Assembly (NCBI GenBank): GCA_023416995.1
Contig: JAEZGI010000001.1
Location: 8,270 to 72,269, forward strand
Reading direction: 5' to 3'
Length of the DNA: 64,000 nt
Source: Bacteroidota bacterium
GTDB taxonomy: Bacteria > Bacteroidota > Bacteroidia > Chitinophagales > Chitinophagaceae
Shown: piece by piece, positions 32,260 through 42,186 of the stretch
How positions within the stretch are numbered: the first letter of the stretch is position 1
How the letters are laid out: every line of letters starts with the position of its first letter
Position numbers and translations under genes: made by a program
Notes under the pieces: model-generated
Told to the model about the DNA's origin: nothing
The model's database searches: none
The model's input: the letters and a program-made list of their open reading frames with translations, nothing else

Positions 32260-33414
32260 ATGCAGCTGCCTGTTTACCTCGATAACAATGCAACCACAAT
32301 CTGTGATCCTCGTGTAGTGGAAGCGATGCTGCCTTATTTCACCACACATTATGGCAATGCTGCCAGCAGGAGCCATGCATTTGGCTGGCAGGCTGCTGAA
32401 GCAACTGATATAGCAAGGGAACAGGTTGCAAAACTGATTGGTGCGGATCCGAAAGAAATCGTTTTTACATCGGGTTCAACTGAAGCGGTAAACCTGGCGA
32501 TCAAAGGTGTGTTTGAAGCCTATGCAGTAAAAGGTAATCACATCATCACTGTTGCTACAGAACACAAAGCTGTTCTTGATACCTGCACCCAACTGGAAAA
32601 AAAGGGTGCACAAATTACGAGGCTTCCTGTTGACCGGGAAGGGCTGATAAACCTGGAAGAACTGGAAGCTGCCATCACTGATGCAACCATTCTGATCGCG
32701 GTCATGTATGGTAATAATGAAACGGGTACTGTTCAGCCTGTAAAAGAAATTTCTGCGATCGCCAAACGAAGGGGTGTCCTGTTTTTCAGTGATGCGACCC
32801 AGGCCGTGGGCAAGATCCCGGTGAATGTGCTAAATGATGGTATTGATCTGTTGTGTTTAAGCGCTCATAAATTTTACGGTCCCAAAGGCGTGGGAGCAAT
32901 TTATATAAGAAGGCGTGATCCGCGGGTGCGTCTGCAGCCCCAGATAGATGGTGGCGGGCATCAGCGGGGGGTGCGCAGCGGAACTATCAATGTTCCTGGC
33001 ATAGTAGGTCTGGGTACCGCGGCTGAACTATGTCGCCTGGAAATGGCCGGCGAAATGGAAAAACTTTGCCGACTGCGCGATCGGTTGGAAACCGGCTTAC
33101 TTTCAATTACCGGCACCAGTGTAAATGGATCCCGGAAAAACCGGCTGCCGCAGGTTTGTAATATTGCTTTCAGTGATGCTGACAGCGAGGTGCTTTTGAT
33201 GTCTGTCAATAAGGACCTGGCGCTTTCTTCAGGCTCGGCCTGTACTTCGGCTTCAATCGAGCCAAGTTATGTGCTTCGGGCCATGGGATTGGATGAAAAC
33301 CTGGCACACAGCTCATTACGTTTCAGCGTTGGCCGGTTCACAACAGAGGAGGAGGTTGATTTTGCGATCAAAACCATCCGTTCGGCAGTTGGAACGGTGC
33401 GGGCGATTGGCTAG
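32260..33414 (+). CDS. Cysteine desulfurase (NifS/IscS family)
   Basis: 384 residues, a PLP-dependent class V aminotransferase-fold enzyme. The start LDNNATTICDPRVVEAM is typical; the PLP Lys lies in CLSAHKFYGPKGVG and the catalytic Cys in SSGSACTSASIEPSYVL. It supplies sulfur from cysteine for Fe-S clusters or tRNA thiolation. An IscA-type protein follows after 109 bp on the same strand. Which of iscS, nifS or sufS-like roles it plays cannot be told from sequence. Confidence 0.93.
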   Translation: MQLPVYLDNNATTICDPRVVEAMLPYFTTHYGNAASRSHAFGWQAAEATDIAREQVAKLIGADPKEIVFTSGSTEAVNLAIKGVFEAYAVKGNHIITVATEHKAVLDTCTQLEKKGAQITRLPVDREGLINLEELEAAITDATILIAVMYGNNETGTVQPVKEISAIAKRRGVLFFSDATQAVGKIPVNVLNDGIDLLCLSAHKFYGPKGVGAIYIRRRDPRVRLQPQIDGGGHQRGVRSGTINVPGIVGLGTAAELCRLEMAGEMEKLCRLRDRLETGLLSITGTSVNGSRKNRLPQVCNIAFSDADSEVLLMSVNKDLALSSGSACTSASIEPSYVLRAMGLDENLAHSSLRFSVGRFTTEEEVDFAIKTIRSAVGTVRAIG

Positions 33415-33523
33415 CGCCGTTAACAAATCTGCTGCAAAAACCTTTCTAAATTTGCAATTCAAAACGGCCACCGAAATACGAAGAAGGTGTCTCAAACGTT
33501 AACAATAATAAGATTTAAACGAT

Positions 33524-33856
33524 ATGATTTTTATAAGCGATAAGGCCAAAACCCAGGTTGAAAAACTGATGAAAGAAGCGCATATAGAAGGACAACCCGA
33601 TTTCTTTCTACGCGTATCCGTTGTGGGCGGCGGTTGCTCGGGTCTGAGTTACAAAATGGATTTTGATAACCAGAGTAAACCAATGGACCAGGTTTTTGAA
33701 GATAAAGGCATCAAGGTGGTCACCGATCTTAAAAGTTTTCTTTACCTCGTAAATACTACCCTCGATTTTACCGACGGGCTGAACGGAAAAGGGTTTCACT
33801 TTAATAATCCAAATGCGTCGCGCTCCTGCGCTTGCGGTGAAAGTTTTGCGGTATAA
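33524..33856 (+). CDS. Iron-sulfur cluster assembly protein, A-type (IscA/ErpA)
   Basis: 110 residues with the three conserved Cys of A-type carriers: GGGCSGLSYKM and the C-terminal SCACGES. It accepts and delivers Fe-S clusters to apo-proteins and is expected to work with the preceding cysteine desulfurase. A terminator hairpin follows at 33862-33887, so it ends the transcription unit. Confidence 0.95.
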   Translation: MIFISDKAKTQVEKLMKEAHIEGQPDFFLRVSVVGGGCSGLSYKMDFDNQSKPMDQVFEDKGIKVVTDLKSFLYLVNTTLDFTDGLNGKGFHFNNPNASRSCACGESFAV

Positions 33857-33861
33857 ATAAC

Positions 33862-33887
33862 AAATCCCTCCATAAAGAAGGGATTTT
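33862..33887 (+). terminator. Terminator after the IscA-type gene
   Basis: AAATCCCT (33862-33869) and AGGGATTT (33879-33886) form an 8-bp stem with a 9-nt loop, ending in T residues. Confidence 0.7.
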
Positions 33888-34042
33888 GCTTTGCAGTGAG
33901 TTTCGGTATCAATAAAGATTGGTTTGTATAATTGGCAAGCTTATCGTCATAAGCATGTCGCAATATAAAAGAAATAAGATACAAACCATCAACTGGTTGT
34001 ACTTTTCTTAACATATTGTCTTAATCCCTTATTTTCGTGCGC

Positions 34043-34768
34043 ATGTGGTCCGTTTGTAAAAAAGAGTTCCGGCAGTTTTTCAGTAGCCTGACCGGTTATA
34101 TTGCCATTGCGGTTTTTTTGCTGGTGAACGGATTGTTTTTGTTTGTGTTCCCCGAGAATATCCTGGATTTTGGATATACGACCCTCGAACGTTTTTTTGA
34201 ACTGGCGCCGTTGATCCTGTTGTTGCTTATTCCTGCCATAACGATGCGCAGTTTTGCTGACGAATTCAGAAGCGGTACCTACGAGATACTTCAAACCAAA
34301 CCCCTCAGCAGTTGGCAGATAGTGGTGGGCAAATATCTCGGGTCTTTGTTCGTTGTAATCATTGCTTTGGTTCCCACACTTATATACGCCATAAGCATCA
34401 ACCAGCTTTCATTTGAGCAGGGCCTTGATACGGGGGGGACAATCGGTTCGTACATTGGTTTGTTTTTCCTGGCCTCCGTGTTTGTGGCCATCGGTATTTG
34501 TTGCAGTAGTCTTACGGGGAATGCCGTTGTTGCATTTATAGCCAGTGCGTTTTTTTGTTTTGTTATCTATAATGGTTTTGAGGCGGTGAGCCAGATTGCA
34601 GGAACCGGCGGTACGGGCGACTACCTGATTTCTATGCTTGGCATCGATTTTCATTATCGCAGTATCAGCCGTGGTGTACTCGATACCCGCGATCTTATAT
34701 ATTTTCTGAGTGTAATTGCATTATTCCTGGTGTTCACCAACAGAAACCTGGTTAACCGTTATAGCTGA
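34043..34768 (+). CDS. gldF: Gliding-associated ABC transporter permease GldF
   Basis: 241 residues from the ATG at 34043 (MWSVCKKEFRQFFSSLTGY); a GTG two codons earlier is possible. Six hydrophobic helices and ABC-2 permease features (MRSFADEFRSGTYEILQTKPLS) fit GldF. With GldA and GldG it forms an ABC complex linked to gliding motility in Bacteroidota; many non-gliding members keep it. The gldG start lies 31 bp downstream; no gldA is adjacent. Confidence 0.9.
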   Translation: MWSVCKKEFRQFFSSLTGYIAIAVFLLVNGLFLFVFPENILDFGYTTLERFFELAPLILLLLIPAITMRSFADEFRSGTYEILQTKPLSSWQIVVGKYLGSLFVVIIALVPTLIYAISINQLSFEQGLDTGGTIGSYIGLFFLASVFVAIGICCSSLTGNAVVAFIASAFFCFVIYNGFEAVSQIAGTGGTGDYLISMLGIDFHYRSISRGVLDTRDLIYFLSVIALFLVFTNRNLVNRYS

Positions 34769-34799
34769 ACAAAGACTTCGGGAGCACCCGTTATTCAAT

Positions 34800-36509
34800 A
34801 TGAGTATGAAAAAACTGTTCTCTTCAAAATACTGGTGGATACTGTTACTCATAGTGCTGGTAGCCGTGAACTATCTTGCCTCGCAGTTTCATTACAGGTT
34901 CGATCTCACGGAAGAGAAACGTTATACACTTTCCGAACCCACAAAAAAACTTCTCCGCAATCTTGACGACCAGGTAAACATCCGTTTTTTTCTCGATGGA
35001 GAAATGCCTGCCCCGTTTAAGAATCTCTCTAACGAAACAAAAGAACTTCTTTATGAGTTTCGTGAGTTGGGCAAGGGTAATATTCGTTTAACATTTGGCC
35101 GCCCGGGCGAGGGCCTGGATGATACGGCGCGTATCGACTATATCAATTACATCACTGATAGTCTTGGTCTCAATCCAACAAATGTACAGGTGCAGGCGAG
35201 CGCCGGTGAATCGCAGGAGGAAAGACTGGTGTATCCCGGTGCCGTGATAGAATACAAAGGAGTCGAGCTTGCGGTAAATCTTTTGGAAGGTCAAAACATG
35301 TCGGGCGGTTACCAGACCCTTAATAATGCCGAGGCCCTTTTGGAATATCGATTTGCAAATGCAATCCAGAAAATCACAACAGATTCGGTTGCGGTTATAG
35401 GTTACCTGCTTGGTAATGGGCAATCTATAAGTTATAATGTTTACGACCTTATTGAAAACACTATCAAACCAAGATATGGTTTTGGTTTTGCACCGATTGA
35501 TAGCTTCCCGGTAATACCACTGCAATTTGATGCGGTGATGATTGTTAAACCGACCACACCGTTTAATGACGATCAAAAGCTGAAGATTGATCAGTATGTA
35601 ATGAATGGCGGCAAAGTGATCTGGCTGATCGATCAGTTGTATGCCGAGATGGACAGCCTCGTTCGCGCGCAAAGTGATTTCGTAGCATTTGACCGCGGGC
35701 TGAATGCGGATGATCTTTTGTTTAAATACGGTGTTCGCATCAACCAGGACCTGGTCCAGGATATTAAATGTGATAAACTACCGCAGGTAGTGGGCAGTTT
35801 TGGAGACAAACCCCAGGTGGAGTTGATTCCATGGCCATACTTTCCGCTGTTATCGTCTTACAGCGGTCACCCCATTTCAAAAAACCTTGACGATGTGTTA
35901 AGCATCTTTCCAAACTCGATTGATACGGTTAAAGCAGATGGTATCAGGAAAACTGTTTTGCTGGCTACCTCTTCCGCTTCCAGGTCACTCAGCACACCGG
36001 CAATTGTGACGCTGAACAGTGCAAAAACCAGGGAAGAGGTCAGCACCTTCAAACGTGCCAATATACCCGTAGCGATGTTGCTGGAAGGGCGCTTCAGTTC
36101 TTTATATTCCAACCGCCTTGCAAAAGCTAAAGCCGATTCACTGGCTGCGGTGGGTCAACCCTTCAGGAACAGCAGCGACGAAAACGGCAAGATGATCGTT
36201 ATTTCGGATGCGGATATAGTCAGCAATGTGGTAACACAAAAAGAAGGTCCGCTCACGATGGGACAAAATCAGTTCACCCAATATACCTATGCCAACAGGG
36301 ATTTTATACTTAACTGTATCGAATACCTCACAAATCCTTCAGGTATTTTGGAAACAAGAAGTAAGGATTTCACGCTCCGGCTCCTGGATCCTAAAAAGGT
36401 AGACAGCAGCAAAACAATGTGGCAGGTACTGAACATTCTGATACCCATGACCGTTATTGTTCTCTTCGGTCTGGTTTACCAGTTGATCCGCCGGCGCCGG
36501 TACCAGTAA
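34800..36509 (+). CDS. gldG: Gliding-associated ABC transporter auxiliary protein GldG
   Basis: 569 residues from the ATG at 34800 (MSMKKLFSSKYWW; an ATG two codons later is also possible). It has one N-terminal helix, a large periplasmic domain (LTEEKRYTLSEPTKKLLRNL and the GHPISKNLDDVLSIFPNSID segment) and a C-terminal helix followed by RRRR. This is the GldG/ABC-2-associated architecture. It partners GldF, with which it forms an operon. Confidence 0.9.
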   Translation: MSMKKLFSSKYWWILLLIVLVAVNYLASQFHYRFDLTEEKRYTLSEPTKKLLRNLDDQVNIRFFLDGEMPAPFKNLSNETKELLYEFRELGKGNIRLTFGRPGEGLDDTARIDYINYITDSLGLNPTNVQVQASAGESQEERLVYPGAVIEYKGVELAVNLLEGQNMSGGYQTLNNAEALLEYRFANAIQKITTDSVAVIGYLLGNGQSISYNVYDLIENTIKPRYGFGFAPIDSFPVIPLQFDAVMIVKPTTPFNDDQKLKIDQYVMNGGKVIWLIDQLYAEMDSLVRAQSDFVAFDRGLNADDLLFKYGVRINQDLVQDIKCDKLPQVVGSFGDKPQVELIPWPYFPLLSSYSGHPISKNLDDVLSIFPNSIDTVKADGIRKTVLLATSSASRSLSTPAIVTLNSAKTREEVSTFKRANIPVAMLLEGRFSSLYSNRLAKAKADSLAAVGQPFRNSSDENGKMIVISDADIVSNVVTQKEGPLTMGQNQFTQYTYANRDFILNCIEYLTNPSGILETRSKDFTLRLLDPKKVDSSKTMWQVLNILIPMTVIVLFGLVYQLIRRRRYQ

Positions 36510-36594
36510 AATATTTTGCTGCAATTGCCATTTATAATGCGGCCTTAATCTAAGGCTCCTCCAGTTTACTATCTTTACATAATTAAATAAACGC

Positions 36595-37560
36595 ATGACA
36601 CCTGAGCAGATAACCTACGCGGTTTTTGGGATAGTTTTAGTTGTTGCATTGGTTTTTGATCTCGGCCTTCTGAGTAAAAAACATTCGCATGTAACCATGA
36701 AAAAGGCAATGTGGCAAACCATATTCTGGGTGTCACTGGCAATGGGCTTTTTTGTTTTTGTTTGGTTTGAAGATGGACAGAAAATAGCATTGGAATATCT
36801 CAGTGCTTACCTCACAGAATGGTCGCTCAGTATCGACAATATCTTTGTGTTCATACTCATCTTCAGTTTTTTTGGCGTAAAGGAGGATTATTATGCCCGG
36901 GTATTGCTGATTGGTATCATGATGGCAATAGTTTTCCGGGTGATCTTTATTACTATCGGAATAGCCCTGGTTGAACGTTTTGAGTGGTTGTTGTACATAT
37001 TTGGCGTGGTGTTGCTTGTTACCGGTGTCAAAATGTTTTCTGCAAAACACGATGAACCGGCTGATCTCGGCGAAAACCGGGTATATAAATTATTGAAGAG
37101 TTTTCTGCCGCTTATTCCACAGGATGGTGGCGGAAAGTTCACCATGATGTACAACGGCAAAAAGTATTACACATCCATCTTTGTGGTGGTGGTGATGCTG
37201 GCAACCACTGATATCATTTTTGCTCTGGATTCAATTCCCGCAGTGTTTGGGATCTCCCAGAACCGGATGGTAATTTATACTTCAAACATCTTTGCAGTAT
37301 TGGGTCTGAGGTCACTGTTTTTTCTATTGAAAGGTGCAGTAAATAAATTTACGCACTTGCAGCAGGGTATAGCAGTCGTGCTGGTTTTTATCGGTCTTAA
37401 GATGCTCGCAGAAATGATACCGATTCATATACCGGTATATGTTTCCTTACTTGTGATCCTGGTGTGTATTGTGGCTTCTATTGTTTATTCGTTGTCGGTA
37501 GCAGGCAAAAATGAACCGCTGGTGCCGGACAACAAACAGTCCGACGCGGATCTGCATTAG
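36595..37560 (+). CDS. TerC-family integral membrane protein (Alx-like)
   Basis: 321 residues with about nine helices. The paired metal-site motifs of TerC proteins are clear: SIDNIFVFILIFSFF and TTDIIFALDSIPAVFGIS, each with the conserved Asp. TerC/Alx proteins export Mn2+ or act with membrane-protein secretion. It begins 85 bp after gldG, with a possible -7-like TATCTTTA box before it, and ends 14 bp before murF-alr. Confidence 0.92.
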   Translation: MTPEQITYAVFGIVLVVALVFDLGLLSKKHSHVTMKKAMWQTIFWVSLAMGFFVFVWFEDGQKIALEYLSAYLTEWSLSIDNIFVFILIFSFFGVKEDYYARVLLIGIMMAIVFRVIFITIGIALVERFEWLLYIFGVVLLVTGVKMFSAKHDEPADLGENRVYKLLKSFLPLIPQDGGGKFTMMYNGKKYYTSIFVVVVMLATTDIIFALDSIPAVFGISQNRMVIYTSNIFAVLGLRSLFFLLKGAVNKFTHLQQGIAVVLVFIGLKMLAEMIPIHIPVYVSLLVILVCIVASIVYSLSVAGKNEPLVPDNKQSDADLH

Positions 37561-37574
37561 TACCCCGTTATTTC

Positions 37575-40037
37575 ATGAGTTATAATATTGACAATATCAA
37601 CCAGATCCTTCATGGGGATCTTATAACTGAAGGTGTAAAAACCAAGATCAATCACCTTTTAACCGACAGCCGTAAACTGATTTTTCCAGCGGAAACGCTG
37701 TTTTTTGCACTCACTACTTCCCGGCGCGATGGTCATGAATTTGTTCCAACCCTTTATGAAAAAGGCGTACGCAATTTCGTGGTGAGCAGGATGCCCGGGA
37801 GTAACTCGCCCGCAGACGCCAATTTTATCATCGTACCTGATACCCTGAAGGCGCTCCAGGAAATCGCGCGTGTACACAGGCACCGCTTTGACATTCCTGT
37901 AATTGGCATCACCGGCAGTAACGGAAAAACGATCGTAAAAGAATGGTTAAGTCAATTGCTGGAACCCGAATACCAGGTAGTGCGCAGCCCGGCAAGTTAT
38001 AACTCTCAGATAGGAGTGCCGCTCAGCCTCTGGCTAATGCATTCCAAACACCAGCTCGGCATATTTGAAGCGGGTATATCAAGGGTAGGCGAAATTGCGG
38101 CGCTGCAGGCAATGATTGATCCGGCTATTGGCATTCTCACAAATATCGGTGCGGCACATGCAGAGGGGTTTGGCAGCCGCGAAGAAAAAATTAAAGAGAA
38201 ACTCAAATTATTTGTCAATGCAGGGTTACTGGTTTATCGGACAGATGATCAACTGACAGATACCCTTGTAAAAACCATCTTATCTCCGACCACCAGCCTA
38301 TTGGGTTGGGGACACGATGCATCGGCTGCACTGCGAATTAATAGTATTCAACACGCTGGTACGCAAACACACGTCCAGGCTAACTGGAAGGAAGCCACGT
38401 ATTTGTTCCGCATTCCTTTTACTGATAATGCTTCTGTTGAAAATGCCATTCACTGTTGTTGCCTGTTGCTGCATTTTGGTTATTCGGCAGAGGTAATCAA
38501 TGCAAGATTACAAAAGCTGATACCGGTGGCAATGCGGCTCGAATTGAAAAGTGGCATCAACGGATCATCGGTTATAAATGATAGTTACAGCTCGGATCTT
38601 AGTTCACTGCGTATTGCTCTCGACTTTTTATCTCAGCAAAAACAACACGCAAAAAAAACAGTGATCCTTTCCGATATACTCGAATCGGGTCAGGAGGGAG
38701 AAAGTTTATATGGTGAGGTTGCTGCCTTGTTATCACAACATCAGATCGACCGGCTGATTGGGATTGGTGAAGCCATTGGCAAACACTCATTCGGATCTAT
38801 TCCTGAAAAAACATTTTACAGGTCAGTAGAAGATTTCAGGAACAATTTTGATAAACTCGCTTTTCGTGATGAGACAATATTGATCAAAGGCGCACGGGTA
38901 TTTGAATTGGAAAGTATCGACAGTTTATTGCAGCAAAAGGTTCACCAAACTGTCCTGGAAATTGATTTGAATGCCATCGTTCATAACCTGAATGAGTACA
39001 GAAAACGGCTGGCCCCAACTACCAGGGTGATGGCCATGGTGAAAGCTTTTTCTTATGGCAGTGGCAGTTTTGAGATCGCGAACCTGCTTGAGTTTCATAA
39101 GGTGGATTATCTGGCTGTTGCTTACGCGGACGAGGGGGTGGCCCTGCGCCAGGCCGGCATACGATTGCCTATCATGGTGATGAATACCGATGAAGCCGGT
39201 TTTGATGTGCTGCTTCAACACAAACTTGAACCCGATTTGTATAGCCGCGAAATTCTGCAGGCGTTTGGCGACTACCTTTCTGCCCGCGGCATTGAACAGT
39301 TTCCCGTGCACCTGGAACTGGAAACAGGTATGAATCGCCTGGGTTTCAATAAAGACGACCTGCCTTTCCTGGTTTCGGCACTGGCCGGCCGACGTTTTAA
39401 GGTTAAAACCATTTTCAGTCATCTTGCCGCCAGCGAGGATCCGCACTATGACGATTTTACCATGGAACAGGCGCAACGGTTTACCAGGTTAACCGCCGAA
39501 GTCGAAAACATGCTGGGTTACACGGTGATTAAACATCTGGCTAACTCATCCGGCAGCTCGCGGCATGCCGATCTGCAATTTGACATGGTACGAATCGGGA
39601 TCGGGCTTTATGGATTGGATTCGGGGATGGAACCAGGCGTATTACGCGAAGTGCCACGCCTAAAATCGACGATCGCACAATTGAAACCTATTTCTTCTGA
39701 AGAAACGGTCGGTTATGGCCGCAGGGGAAAAGTTCAACGCGACTCGCTAATCGCCACGGTACGGATCGGCTACGCCGATGGATATGTTCGTAAGCTGGGA
39801 AATGGCCAGGGTAAAATGATGGTGAAAGGCGTTGTGGCCCCTGTGATCGGAAGTGTATGTATGGACATGACCATGATTGATGTGACTGATATTCCAGGAG
39901 TTGCGGTGGGTGATGAGGTGATAATATTCGGAGAGGGCATTTCCGTAAAAACTGTGGCGCATTGGGCGGAAACAATCCCGTACGAAATTTTAACTGGTAT
40001 ATCCCAACGAGTAAAAAGAGTGTATTTTGAAGCATAA
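37575..40037 (+). CDS. murF-alr: Bifunctional MurF ligase / alanine racemase
   Basis: 820 residues. The N-terminal half (1 to about 450) is MurF: ATP-binding GSNGKT (114-119), and the central and C-terminal Mur ligase domains. The C-terminal half (from about 455) is alanine racemase, with the PLP Lys490 in AMVKAFSYGSG and GSVCMDMTMIDVT. It makes D-Ala and joins D-Ala-D-Ala to UDP-MurNAc-tripeptide. This fusion is typical of Bacteroidota and not a sequencing artefact. Missing motifs: none seen. Confidence 0.95.
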   Translation: MSYNIDNINQILHGDLITEGVKTKINHLLTDSRKLIFPAETLFFALTTSRRDGHEFVPTLYEKGVRNFVVSRMPGSNSPADANFIIVPDTLKALQEIARVHRHRFDIPVIGITGSNGKTIVKEWLSQLLEPEYQVVRSPASYNSQIGVPLSLWLMHSKHQLGIFEAGISRVGEIAALQAMIDPAIGILTNIGAAHAEGFGSREEKIKEKLKLFVNAGLLVYRTDDQLTDTLVKTILSPTTSLLGWGHDASAALRINSIQHAGTQTHVQANWKEATYLFRIPFTDNASVENAIHCCCLLLHFGYSAEVINARLQKLIPVAMRLELKSGINGSSVINDSYSSDLSSLRIALDFLSQQKQHAKKTVILSDILESGQEGESLYGEVAALLSQHQIDRLIGIGEAIGKHSFGSIPEKTFYRSVEDFRNNFDKLAFRDETILIKGARVFELESIDSLLQQKVHQTVLEIDLNAIVHNLNEYRKRLAPTTRVMAMVKAFSYGSGSFEIANLLEFHKVDYLAVAYADEGVALRQAGIRLPIMVMNTDEAGFDVLLQHKLEPDLYSREILQAFGDYLSARGIEQFPVHLELETGMNRLGFNKDDLPFLVSALAGRRFKVKTIFSHLAASEDPHYDDFTMEQAQRFTRLTAEVENMLGYTVIKHLANSSGSSRHADLQFDMVRIGIGLYGLDSGMEPGVLREVPRLKSTIAQLKPISSEETVGYGRRGKVQRDSLIATVRIGYADGYVRKLGNGQGKMMVKGVVAPVIGSVCMDMTMIDVTDIPGVAVGDEVIIFGEGISVKTVAHWAETIPYEILTGISQRVKRVYFEA

Positions 40038-40137
40038 AACAGGTATCGTTAAAAAATAGCCGGCAGCCGGATCTGAACCCGGTTTGGGCAAGAATGGGGT
40101 CTTTAAACCTTATCTTTGAAACTCAAAAAAAATTACG

Positions 40138-40809
40138 TTGAAGAGCAGAACAGCGGTCATCATTATCTTAGTGATCATCATTGCGGACCAGGCGCTTAAA
40201 ATCTGGGTGAAAACAACCATGTCCTATCATGAACAGATTCCTTTGATCGGATCCTGGTTCCGGCTGTTCTTTATTGAAAATGAGGGAATGGCCTGGGGAT
40301 GGAAATTTGGCGGGGAATGGGGCAAAGTGTTGTTGACTGTGTTCCGGATGGTGGCGGTTGTATTTGGGGTATTCTACATCAGGAATATCATCAAAAAGAA
40401 ATATCATCCCGGTTTTATCGTGTGTGTATCAATGATTTTTGCCGGGGCACTGGGTAATTTGATCGACAGCATGTTTTATGGACTCATTTTTGAAGATAGC
40501 ACACGTGTTGCTGTTGCAAAGATTTTTCCGCCCAAGGGTTATGAAAGCTTTTTGCACGGCAGGGTGGTGGACATGTTGTATATGCCGATCATCGAGGACA
40601 AGATTCTTCCGTCATGGGTACCGATCTGGGGCGGTGAGCGATTCACTTTCTTCTCACCCATTTTCAACCTGGCAGACGCTTCCATCTCGATCGGCGTGAT
40701 CACTATCCTCCTTTTCCAGAAAAAATTTTTTAACCAGACACCCAACGGTGATAAGCAATCTGCCGTTGATTCCAATGCGACAGTCAACGATACCGTAAAG
40801 GCGTTGTAA
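40138..40809 (+). CDS. lspA: Lipoprotein signal peptidase
   Basis: 223 residues, an SpII aspartic protease with four helices. The catalytic Asp are D110 in GNLIDSM and D180 in FNLADASISIG; GRVVDML is also typical. It cleaves the lipobox of diacylglyceryl-modified lipoproteins, many of which are encoded in this window. The start codon is TTG at 40138 (next Met is far inside). A -7-type box TATCTTTG (40111-40118) lies 19 nt upstream. A C-terminal extension of some 30 polar residues is usual in the group. Confidence 0.92.
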   Translation: MKSRTAVIIILVIIIADQALKIWVKTTMSYHEQIPLIGSWFRLFFIENEGMAWGWKFGGEWGKVLLTVFRMVAVVFGVFYIRNIIKKKYHPGFIVCVSMIFAGALGNLIDSMFYGLIFEDSTRVAVAKIFPPKGYESFLHGRVVDMLYMPIIEDKILPSWVPIWGGERFTFFSPIFNLADASISIGVITILLFQKKFFNQTPNGDKQSAVDSNATVNDTVKAL

Positions 40810-40851
40810 CCGCGATCGGCTTTGCCAGGCTTGGCTAATTAAAAATACAAT

Positions 40852-42081
40852 ATGAAGCAGTTGAGAATTCTAACCCTGTTAACGGCTGTCGCGCTGTTAA
40901 TGTTTTCATGTCAGAAAGAACTCAGCGTTGAAAATGGAAATGGCGGGAATCAGGATGCGCAGTGGGAATTCAGCGAATCCTCCACTTATAAAGGTCCAAT
41001 AGATACCGCCTATCTTGAGCCATCCGGCACTTTTCAGAGTCTGGCCTTTGAGGGTCATTCCGGAGAAGGAAATGGACAGATCTTCCTGCAGATATATGGA
41101 ACCAATATCACTGCTACCACTTATAAGAATCCCAATGTATTTTTTGAATATGTAGAAGGCGGAACAACTGTCTATTCAAATGTTCCTACCAACCCCGATG
41201 CTTTCACTGTGGTGATCACAAGCATCAATGAAAACCAGGTGACTGGCACTTTTTCAGGCGAGGTACTTAATGCGGCCGGGGAAGCCAAAGTGATCAATAA
41301 TGGCCGGTTCTCCGCTTTTCTGAACCGCAATCCCGGGAATCCGGTCCAGGGCGTTTGTAAACTTCAGAACATTGGTTTTTTTGATTTGACCACAGGGCTG
41401 TCTTTTGCTGGAATCTCTAATACTTTCAACAACTCCAACGTGGTCACCAATGTGAAATTTTATGACAGCGCAAACCAAACCGTGCTGGAAAATTTCGACC
41501 TCGTTTATTCACCAAACCGGATTGATATTGATACTGCGCAGTATTTTGAACTGGACGCAACCGGTCGCATCGCCGCTTTTTATGGTTACGTGGATGCAGA
41601 AGCCGGCGCAGGATATCCAAGGGTAATAATCCGTTATACTTATGACGGCAACGGATATATGACAAAGGCTGCGTATGCTCTTCCGGTCGCACCTTCCATT
41701 ACTGTTCAGGAAATTAATTATACATGGACCAACGGCAATCTTACTAAAGCGGTCATATCGGCACCGGGCAGTCTGGAAAAGGTCGAAATCGATTATGAAT
41801 ACGATCTCACCAAGGCGCCAAAATCATTCATTTGTCTGTTCCCGAATTACGAGGTTGTGTACCTGCAATCTGCCATCAACTATGGCCGCAACAGCACAAA
41901 TGTGATGAGCAGGTCGCGTGTTACGAACTATGATGTCTCTGGAGTTCAGACTAACCAGGTAGAGTCAACCTATGAGAATTACGTGATTGACGGCGATTAT
42001 GTACAGAGTTTCGATATCCGTGGCAACGGTGCTTTATTACCGGGTGACACAAAATATGTGTTGGGATACAAATGTTATTAA
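40852..42081 (+). CDS. Hypothetical lipoprotein
   Basis: 409 residues with a lipobox (FSC, Cys20) after the signal peptide. It is strand-rich; residues of about 255-340 repeat a YD/RHS-like pattern (IRYTYDGNGYMTKAAY, EINYTWTNGNLTKAVI, VEIDYEYD), as in Bacteroidota DUF5018- or DUF4595-type proteins. It follows lspA by 42 bp on the same strand, and is ended by a strong terminator (42127-42174). I do not recognise a specific function; it should be an outer-membrane-anchored protein. Confidence 0.6.
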   Translation: MKQLRILTLLTAVALLMFSCQKELSVENGNGGNQDAQWEFSESSTYKGPIDTAYLEPSGTFQSLAFEGHSGEGNGQIFLQIYGTNITATTYKNPNVFFEYVEGGTTVYSNVPTNPDAFTVVITSINENQVTGTFSGEVLNAAGEAKVINNGRFSAFLNRNPGNPVQGVCKLQNIGFFDLTTGLSFAGISNTFNNSNVVTNVKFYDSANQTVLENFDLVYSPNRIDIDTAQYFELDATGRIAAFYGYVDAEAGAGYPRVIIRYTYDGNGYMTKAAYALPVAPSITVQEINYTWTNGNLTKAVISAPGSLEKVEIDYEYDLTKAPKSFICLFPNYEVVYLQSAINYGRNSTNVMSRSRVTNYDVSGVQTNQVESTYENYVIDGDYVQSFDIRGNGALLPGDTKYVLGYKCY

Positions 42082-42126
42082 TTGTGTTTGACCTGAAGTT
42101 GCGAGGTAGATTTGAAGTCTATTACT

Positions 42127-42174
42127 CCATAAAAAAAAGCGCAGTTGTTGGATCAACTGCGCTTTTTTTTATGG
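42127..42174. terminator. Bidirectional intrinsic terminator
   Basis: A perfect 21-bp inverted repeat (42127-42147 and 42154-42174) with a 6-nt loop, GC core GCGCAGTTG, and runs of eight A and eight T. It lies between the convergent lipoprotein and fumC genes and can serve both. Confidence 0.92.
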
Positions 42175-42186
42175 ATAACATTGTCT

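Noticed and set aside
37575..40037. Assembly or frameshift artefact for murF-alr
   Set aside because: A known fusion in Bacteroidota; both halves have full motifs and an uninterrupted frame.
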